Source: a virus | IMG/VR virus record: IMGVR_UViG_3300036401_000828 | Span: 1-28,155 of that record | DNA length: 28,155 bases | Strand: one strand, 5' to 3' | Part shown: piece after piece, positions 23,699 through 28,155 of the stretch | Numbering within the stretch: the first letter of the stretch is position 1 | How the letters are laid out: the number at the start of each line of letters is the position of its first letter | Translations under genes and position numbers: made by a program | Notes under the pieces: model-generated | Databases searched by the model: none | Told to the model about the DNA's origin: nothing | Seen by the model: the letters and a program-made list of their open reading frames with translations, nothing else

Positions 23699-24119
23699 TG
23701 GCTTTCTCCTGGGGGAACCGTTGTTTCAGCTCGCGCACGTCTTCCAATATCTGCCGCGAATTCCGCGCCAGCTGCCCGACAACCAGATCCATCTCCCTTG
23801 CTCGCTCATCATCTTTCTGCGCGATCTGATTCACTGCATCGGCCAGCCTCTGCTGCGATAAAGCATTGTCACGGCCTACCTGCAGCAACTGCTCGCCGAA
23901 GTCCATCACCCGCGTAAACCCTTTTGACATTCCCGTGCCCACAAGCACTATCGCAACCAGACCAATCAGCGATGCTGGGCCCCACGCGAAAAACGTTTGG
24001 ATCAAGAGCTTCGGCTCTTTCTCCGCCAGCACCAGAGCGATAGTCACGCCCGCGCCGAGGCCGCCGCCCATCAGAAGTTCCGGCAGCTTTTCGAGCAGAC
24101 CTTTGGGAACGAGGGTCAC
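23679..24119 (-). CDS. Two-TM protein with coiled-coil tail (holin- or spanin-like)
   Basis: The 146-residue protein has two hydrophobic segments, near residues 15-32 (LLMGGGLGAGVTIALVL) and 42-62 (FAWGPASLIGLVAIVLVG). A charged coiled coil follows (RLADAVNQIAQKDDERAREM, RQILEDVRELKQRF). Two TMs near an endolysin gene suggest a holin, while the long coiled coil resembles an inner-membrane spanin. It overlaps the preceding gene by ATGA, so the two are co-translated. The role is inference from topology. Confidence 0.55.
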   Translation of the reverse strand: MTLVPKGLLEKLPELLMGGGLGAGVTIALVLAEKEPKLLIQTFFAWGPASLIGLVAIVLVGTGMSKGFTRVMDFGEQLLQVGRDNALSQQRLADAVNQIAQKDDERAREMDLVVGQLARNSRQILEDVRELKQRFPQEKANAHTAG

Positions 24120-24652
24120 TTCGCGGAGCTCCCTGATGGGACGACAGTCGCAAAAGCATGTAGTCGCTTGCCGCTACCCAGAGGTTCTGTGTTGTTGAGC
24201 GGGCTATCACAGACGCCGCCACCGGAGGTTAGTGGTTGATTACAAAACATGCACGTTGCGGGTTTTAAATCTGAAGGAATGAATGTCTCTCCCGAGAGAG
24301 GAACAACGTTACTCACCGCGCCGGCTGGCGCGCTGCGAACCATTCCGCCTTGCGCGAACTTTGCAAGCAACGCTTTGCCAATATCCTCGACAAGCTGTTT
24401 CGTGTCGATCTTCTGTCCGGGAGGAATTTTCGATTGCGCCTGCTGAATATCGTCGAGAGCGGCGAGGATCGCGCCAGCGGTCCGCTCTGACTTTGCGCCC
24501 AATCCGGCCATGGCTCCGGCGACGCCAAGAAGCGAGAGCGCTTCCATGTAGCCGATCACCTTGAACCACCAACCGCAGCACGCGACCAGGGCGATAAGCG
24601 CCGCCGAAAAGTACGTCTTTTTTCCCTGCAAAAATTGCTTGATCTGCTGCAT
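24116..24652 (-). CDS. Membrane protein, holin-like, with CxxC tail
   Basis: The 178-residue protein starts MQQIKQFLQGKKTYFSAALI and has two hydrophobic segments near residues 13-33 and 36-52, typical of a small phage holin with a basic N-terminus. The second half is soluble, with CMFCNQPLTSGGGVC, a possible metal site that is not usual in holins. A GGAGGAG site precedes the ATG. It is the first gene after the regulatory palindrome pair, so it may head a separate transcript. Holin is inference from topology and context. Confidence 0.55.
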   Translation of the reverse strand: MQQIKQFLQGKKTYFSAALIALVACCGWWFKVIGYMEALSLLGVAGAMAGLGAKSERTAGAILAALDDIQQAQSKIPPGQKIDTKQLVEDIGKALLAKFAQGGMVRSAPAGAVSNVVPLSGETFIPSDLKPATCMFCNQPLTSGGGVCDSPLNNTEPLGSGKRLHAFATVVPSGSSAK

Positions 24653-24703
24653 CGTCTCCTCCGGGCTGCCTGCGCCGGTCTGACCACTGCTTTAAAAGGG
24701 CTG

Positions 24704-24739
24704 TGTGAAGCTTCACAAGGCACTTTGTGATGCTTCACG
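24704..24739. promoter_or_regulatory. Paired palindrome / hairpin ahead of the membrane-protein genes
   Basis: TGTGAAGCTTCACA (24704-24717) is a perfect 14-bp palindrome. A second site, TGTGATGCTTCACG (24726-24739), matches it at 12 of 14 positions with centres 22 bp apart, near two helical turns. The two also pair with each other (13 of 14 bp, six-base loop). It is either a dimer-operator pair or a strong stem-loop. A weak -35/-10 pair (TTGTGA, 17 bp, TTAAAG) overlaps it on the minus strand. Confidence 0.6.
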
Positions 24740-24813
24740 CAGCTCGCGACGTCTAATTCCTTACCTTGGCCGTTTAGCTAAGGCAGAAGCCCTAGTTTCG
24801 CCGCGAGCCGTTT

Positions 24814-25590
24814 TTACGAGTAAAGCCACGCCTCGCGCAGAGGGTTGGTTATCCCTCGGCGCTGATACGCGAAAGGAACGCCTGAGTCCTGGCGACAGCC
24901 GCGTCGTTGATCTTGGCGGCAGCGTCCAAGAGTTGCTGATCTGTAAGACCGCTTGCTTGCTTGCGGCGCGTGAGATATTCGAGCAGGTTCTCCACCGACT
25001 GGATTCCCAGCGCCATAAGTTCGGCTTCGGTTTGCGGGTCCATCTTTCACCTCCGTGAAGTAGAAAGCTGCGCACGCTCCGTCGCACGGCCGCGTCAACA
25101 TCGAGACAGGAAGCGCCATGGCGTCCACGATGAGCTTGATGGCTGCGGGAATGGGAGCGAGAAGGTCCTGAATCTTTTTCCGAGCATCGGCGTTCTTGAT
25201 TCCCACCACGCCGTTATTGATCAGATAATTCACACACGCGACGAACGCCTTGGACCAGCCGGTGACTTGCGCTTTGTTGGAATCGTCAACCGCGACCAGC
25301 GACTTCAGCTCGCCGGTGTATGAACCGGCGCAGACCTGCGCGCTGAGAAACATTTGCGCTACGGTCCTGGCATAGCCATCATCAGAGACGCCGGGAAGAT
25401 TCGACGTATAGAGCGCCTCAAATTCTTTTTCGCCGCTATCCAGCGCGTTGGAAATCTCGTAGGCGCTGGAACTCAATTTATCCAGCGTGGTCGCCGTGGG
25501 TGCGCGAGGCGCAACCGGTTTCTTTGCTCCGCAGCCGGCAATGCCCAGCATCAGCGCACAACAGAGAAACAATCGAACTGCAAAATTCAT
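24814..25590 (-). CDS. Phage-region lipoprotein with lipobox; C-terminus uncertain
   Basis: From the ATG at 25590 (AAGGAGG site upstream) the product starts MNFAVRLFLCCALMLGIAGC, a lipoprotein signal with the lipid cysteine at residue 20. The next 160 residues are helical with several cysteines (AQVCAGSYTGELKSL, AFVACVNYLINNG, PCDGACAAFYF). After about residue 182 the frame turns arginine-rich and overlaps the 64-residue gene in another frame. The true protein may end near there, by a frameshift or sequencing error, or the overlap may be real. Position in the lysis cassette suggests an outer spanin or superinfection-type lipoprotein; this is inference. Confidence 0.6.
   Translation of the reverse strand: MNFAVRLFLCCALMLGIAGCGAKKPVAPRAPTATTLDKLSSSAYEISNALDSGEKEFEALYTSNLPGVSDDGYARTVAQMFLSAQVCAGSYTGELKSLVAVDDSNKAQVTGWSKAFVACVNYLINNGVVGIKNADARKKIQDLLAPIPAAIKLIVDAMALPVSMLTRPCDGACAAFYFTEVKDGPANRSRTYGAGNPVGGEPARISHAPQASKRSYRSATLGRCRQDQRRGCRQDSGVPFAYQRRGITNPLREAWLYS
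24849..25043 (-). CDS. Small soluble protein, 64 residues
   Basis: The product (MDPQTEAELMALGIQSVENL start) is helical, and a GGAGGTG site lies seven bases upstream of the ATG. It contains one basic stretch (LEYLTRRKQASGLTDQQ) and otherwise looks like a normal small cytosolic protein. It lies wholly inside the longer lipoprotein frame on the same strand, in a different frame. The excellent ribosome site makes it the better-supported reading of these bases. Function unknown. Confidence 0.65.
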   Translation of the reverse strand: MDPQTEAELMALGIQSVENLLEYLTRRKQASGLTDQQLLDAAAKINDAAVARTQAFLSRISAEG

Positions 25591-25610
25591 GTTGCCTCCT
25601 TGGAACTTTT

Positions 25611-26129
25611 TCATTTGCCTTTCACCATCCGCGCATACTCGGCAACCCAGTTGGTCGCGATCCGATGCTGCGCGTCTTGAAGCGTGAGTGCGCCTGCGCA
25701 AACCTGCGCGTGCAGCCAGTTTTCCAGAACGTCTTTATGGCGCGCTTCGGCAATGGGCTGCGGCCACAGGTTCTTTACGTCGTTCGCGCCGCCCAGCTCC
25801 AGCGAGATCAAGTGATCGACTTCATAGGCGCTGCATGCTTGCACGCCGGCTGCCTTGGCCGTCACCACGGGCCAGCATTTGATCTTGTAGCTGCTGAACA
25901 CCTGGCGCTTCATCGCCGTGGTGACAAGGCGCACGTCGCGCGTGTGAAATTTCTGGCTACAGAGTTGGTCTTTGGTCGCGCTGGCGGTCGCGCCCGGAGT
26001 GAGCTTTACCTGCGGCAACTGCTGAGCGAAAGCCGGAACCAGCATGAGGACAGCGAACAGCATTGTCACCGCTGCCCTCATGCGAAGAACCGGTACTGCG
26101 CGTCGTGGTTGTGGATGTGTCAATCTCAT
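25611..26129 (-). CDS. Secreted HNH-like protein in the lysis cassette
   Basis: The 172-residue protein has a signal peptide after a basic N-terminus (AAVTMLFAVLMLVPAFA|QQ). Its core reads SAYEVDHLISLELGGANDVK followed by NLWPQP, an HNH-like motif with the D-H and N residues spaced as in secreted nuclease-like proteins of many bacteria. Near the end it has DVLENWLHAQVCAGALTLQD and NWVAEYARM, as in that family. It may act on DNA or peptidoglycan outside the cytoplasm; activity is not shown. It overlaps the endolysin gene by ATGA, so the two are coupled. The start could also be the ATG at 26081. Confidence 0.7.
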   Translation of the reverse strand: MRLTHPQPRRAVPVLRMRAAVTMLFAVLMLVPAFAQQLPQVKLTPGATASATKDQLCSQKFHTRDVRLVTTAMKRQVFSSYKIKCWPVVTAKAAGVQACSAYEVDHLISLELGGANDVKNLWPQPIAEARHKDVLENWLHAQVCAGALTLQDAQHRIATNWVAEYARMVKGK

Positions 26130-26695
26130 GCGCTGGCTCCTTGCGCCAGCGGAGGAGCGGCGAGATGCGGAGGCACAGCGGCGGCGCGATTCAGCCAGCC
26201 CTTCAGGTCAACTTGTTTTTCCGGATGCTTCGCGGCATCTTCACAGAAGGCAATCTTCGACAGATTGCAGAGTGTCTCCACCACGTTCTGCGGCGGGCAT
26301 GAATTCAGCGCGGCAATGGTTTGCGGGCCGATCTTGCCATCGATGGCGGGCGCTTTGGCACTGCCCATCAGAAGCCCGTTCGCGGCGCGCTGGGAAAGGA
26401 TCACAGCCTCTTTGCGCCCCATCACCACGGACATGTCGAATATCTTGGAAGCGACGGCCTGGTCAACGATCTCGCCCAGCCAGCAGGCCGCCCAATAATC
26501 CGAGCGGTAAATCATTTGCGCCCAGCTCAACGCCTTGGCGGCATCGCAGGTCCAGAATTCCTCGGGCAGTTCAGGATGAAACTTTTCGCAGATGCCAAAG
26601 CGCGTGCGTCCATCGCCGTCGCGCGTCACCTTGCCGGAACGCGCGGCGTCTTCGTGCCCCATCGTGAATTCGAACGCCGGTTTGAACTCAGCCAC
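26126..26695 (-). CDS. Endolysin, GH108-type muramidase
   Basis: I take the GTG at 26695, with a GGAGA site five bases upstream, giving 189 residues; an ATG at 26734 is in frame but less good. The protein has the GH108 layout: FEFTMGHEDAARSGKVTRDG with the family's catalytic-type Glu (E15), then TRFGI, DYWAACWLGEIVDQAVASKI and MSVVMGRKEAVILSQRA, then DGKIGPQTIAALN, a peptidoglycan-binding-like end. It cleaves the cell-wall glycan in lysis or entry. It lacks a signal peptide, so release needs a holin. It is the first gene of the late region. Confidence 0.85.
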   Translation of the reverse strand: MAEFKPAFEFTMGHEDAARSGKVTRDGDGRTRFGICEKFHPELPEEFWTCDAAKALSWAQMIYRSDYWAACWLGEIVDQAVASKIFDMSVVMGRKEAVILSQRAANGLLMGSAKAPAIDGKIGPQTIAALNSCPPQNVVETLCNLSKIAFCEDAAKHPEKQVDLKGWLNRAAAVPPHLAAPPLAQGASA

Positions 26696-26734
26696 TTTGT
26701 CTCCAAGACAGACCAGGACGGCGCGGCGCAGCAT

Positions 26735-26959
26735 ATTCGCCCGAATAAAGGGAGGACACTCCCAAAGGAAGGAAGCGCCTCACCGTCCAAAATCTGTTTT
26801 CCGGTAACTTCAGTACGGAGCTTAAACGAGAGTTGCAGGATGCGCGGTTGGTCGCGTTGGGCTTTGTTGATTAAGTTTTTACGTGAGGATTGATACTCGT
26901 GTTACTCGGCTTCGCTGGCGCGATGCGCTTAGACCATATCATAGCCAATGGCCAGAGAA
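26735..26959. other. Phage-host border with no intact gene
   Basis: No intact gene is visible here. The stretch holds a TATTCGCCCGAATA palindrome (26734-26747), a short possible gene remnant (separate entry) and repeat-like bases. It separates the endolysin from a host-like lipoprotein gene, so one prophage end probably lies within it. I see no promoter of good quality for the late operon. Confidence 0.5.
26815..26901 (-). pseudogene. Possible 3' remnant of an Oar/TonB-type receptor gene
   Basis: On the minus strand a frame reads HEYQSSRKNLINKAQRDQ, then PRILQLSFKLR. The last part resembles the closing strand of acidobacterial TonB/Oar-like receptors, which often end in PRIIQFALKLxF. It has no start and no upstream receptor sequence. 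It could mark a gene end cut by prophage entry. The stretch is short and could be chance. Confidence 0.2.
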
Positions 26960-26985
26960 AAGGCCCTGCAGCAAAGCAGGGCCTT
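26955..26985 (-). terminator. Intrinsic terminator of the G/S/T-rich lipoprotein gene
   Basis: AAGGCCCTGC (26960-26969) and GCAGGGCCTT (26976-26985) form a perfect ten-base stem with a six-base loop. On the minus strand the stem is followed by TTCTCT, a T-rich tail. It lies just after the stop of the lipoprotein gene at 27010 and probably isolates it from the phage genes. Confidence 0.8.
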
Positions 26986-27009
26986 GGGAATTATCAGTAC
27001 GATTTGTTC

Positions 27010-27825
27010 TCAGTGGCTCATCGTGATGCTGTATCTGGCGACATCAGGAGCAGGCGGAACAACGTTTCCACCGTTCAATATCCCGGCGAATGTGCGGTCC
27101 AGCCCGAGGCCTGGTCCAAGGAAGCCTGGGCCACCCGCCATCACATAGGTGTTGCCATTGTTGTCGGCGAAACTAACCTGAAGCACAAGACCGCTGAGCA
27201 CGTCAAACTTGCCTGTGGATACGTTCCCGCTGCTGATACCCGGCAACCCGCTGATTGCGTACGTTCCCGCCACTACGCCGGTCTGATCATTCTGCGTGAG
27301 CGTGGCCGTGATCGTTCCCGTGGTGCTGCCAGCCGGGCAATTGCTCGTGCATGTCACTGTGCCGGTCCATGTTCCGGCGACGCTCGGCACTTCATCCGCG
27401 GAGAATGTCCCGGTGGGTGAAACCGTCCAGCAATTTCCAGTCAGCGTGTACGTGCCGGCCGCGTGCGTGCCGGGCGCGTTCAGCGTGCTGGAGAAGTGGA
27501 TGTTCCCGAAAGGCGTATTCACGTCGCCGGAGAATTGATCGACATTCAGCACCTGACCATTGGCAAAGCTAGCGCTGAAAGGCACGCAGGCGAACGGCGC
27601 AGGATTCCCGACTATCAAAATGTTGAGCGCGGTCACGACAGAGCCCGTCTGGCTGAAGAGCGCCGACATAATGAAGCTGTTGTTGCTGCTGTCTGAAAAC
27701 TTCATGGCCCAGTTGCCGGACGGATCGATGGGCGGCTTGCCGCCAGCCGGGTTGGTTGAACTGCCGCCGCCGCAGCCGACGATCACGAGCGAGAAAACGA
27801 GAGCGAGAATGAGTGTGCTTTTCAT
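27010..27825 (-). CDS. Secreted lipoprotein, G/S/T-rich beta repeats
   Basis: From the ATG at 27825 the protein has 271 residues; a longer frame to 27903 lacks a credible leader. It begins MKSTLILALVFSLVIVGC, with lipid cysteine near residue 18, then a GGGSSTNP linker. The mature part consists of beta repeats such as DPSGNWAMKFSD, GTHAAGTYTLTGNCWT and VAGTWTGTVTCTSNCPAGS, with conserved cysteine pairs. Such lipoproteins are abundant in Acidobacteria; function unknown. It has its own terminator and looks like host flank. Confidence 0.8.
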   Translation of the reverse strand: MKSTLILALVFSLVIVGCGGGSSTNPAGGKPPIDPSGNWAMKFSDSSNNSFIMSALFSQTGSVVTALNILIVGNPAPFACVPFSASFANGQVLNVDQFSGDVNTPFGNIHFSSTLNAPGTHAAGTYTLTGNCWTVSPTGTFSADEVPSVAGTWTGTVTCTSNCPAGSTTGTITATLTQNDQTGVVAGTYAISGLPGISSGNVSTGKFDVLSGLVLQVSFADNNGNTYVMAGGPGFLGPGLGLDRTFAGILNGGNVVPPAPDVARYSITMSH

Positions 27826-27920
27826 GCCCGCAGAGTGTAATCCAGAGTTGCCGGAAAAACGAGTAAGATTATTCTTAGCCATGTGCTGAGGTGTCCTTTT
27901 CACCTTGGTGCTTCGGTTAG

Positions 27921-27953
27921 GCCGGCCCGGATGTTTACTGCATCCAGGCCGGC
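27921..27953. terminator. Large hairpin between two flank genes
   Basis: GCCGGCC and GGATG (27921-27927, 27929-27933) pair with CATCC and GGCCGGC (27941-27945, 27947-27953), with one C/A mismatch. The plus-strand side is followed by TGCTTTCCTT. Both neighbours are on the minus strand, so it is probably the end structure of the 27970 gene, though without a T-run on that strand. Confidence 0.5.
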
Positions 27954-27969
27954 TGCTTTCCTTATATAC

Positions 27970-28155
27970 CTAGTGATGCCCAGAGGCAAATCGTTTCAAG
28001 ACGATCGTGGGGTACCGCTGTTGGATGATTTTTGCGCGTTCAGCGTCAATTTCGCCCGTAATCACGATCTGCGCGCCATGATGCTCCTGTACCAGAGCAA
28101 AGACTTCAGAGATCGCCAGAGCCTCGTAAACTATAAACCCTTTTGCCTCCAACTC
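27970..28155 (-). CDS. Partial gene: C-terminus of a small receiver-like protein
   Basis: The frame stays open to the right edge, and its TTG near the edge is not a likely start, so the gene is cut. The visible part (LEAKGFIVYEALAISEVFAL, then QIVITGEIDAERAKIIQQRY, ending ASGHH) has a helix-strand rhythm like a response-regulator receiver fold with an N-terminal LExxGFxVxEA pattern. No phosphoryl Asp is certain. It looks like host flank. Confidence 0.5.
   Translation of the reverse strand, partial: ELEAKGFIVYEALAISEVFALVQEHHGAQIVITGEIDAERAKIIQQRYPTIVLKRFASGHH

Noticed and set aside
25500-26498. Plus-strand open frame of 332 codons across the lysis cassette
   Set aside because: It crosses three well-supported minus-strand genes and shows no protein-like pattern.
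26734-26747. TATTCGCCCGAATA palindrome as late-operon operator or attachment core
   Set aside because: A near match at 1777-1790 exists, but the shared word is nine bases and a chance match in two 200-base borders is plausible; no promoter is seen next to it.
1-28155. tRNA, rRNA, integrase, transposase or known antiphage defence genes
   Set aside because: None could be recognised on either strand.

Overview
The window looks like a chromosome segment of an acidobacterium (Terriglobia type), though this rests on style only. It is GC-rich, and its two flanks carry secreted lipoproteins of a kind common in that group: a YVTN-type beta-propeller at the left and a G/S/T-rich lipoprotein at the right. 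No rRNA, tRNA or other taxonomic marker is present.

Between the flanks lies a phage late region of about 25 kb (roughly 1.8-26.7 kb), with every gene on the minus strand. Read in the direction of transcription (right to left) it holds: a lysis-like cassette (GH108-type endolysin, secreted HNH-like protein, lipoprotein, small soluble protein); a short regulatory gap with a paired palindrome; two membrane proteins; a winged-helix-like protein; a tiny triple-CxxC protein; small and large terminase; DUF935 portal; gpF-like head protein; protease with nested scaffold; decoration protein; major capsid protein; a signal-peptide protein; FluMu-like 53-aa protein; DUF1320; tail completion protein; DUF1834; a small unknown; a major-tail-like protein; a tail chaperone candidate; a zinc-ribbon protein; tape measure; a free-standing FtsK gamma domain; and four tail-tip genes plus a last small protein.

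The head block follows phage Mu gene order. The tail block has no sheath or Mu baseplate genes and instead has DUF2163/BR0599-type and gpJ-type hub proteins. This is the mosaic of transposable siphophages such as B3 and D3112. No repressor, integrase, transposase or replication gene is visible on either side, so the unit is either a defective prophage or a domesticated, GTA-like particle cluster.

The genes are tightly coupled by ATGA-type overlaps. Several short genes emerge from reading the gaps: 5949-6098, 15435-15596 and 23195-23356. The few non-coding gaps carry structured DNA: three tandem hairpins sharing one loop (12084-12155), a large hairpin after the major tail gene (12190-12223), two hairpins after the capsid gene (16186-16254), and a near-perfect double palindrome ahead of the membrane-protein genes (24704-24739).
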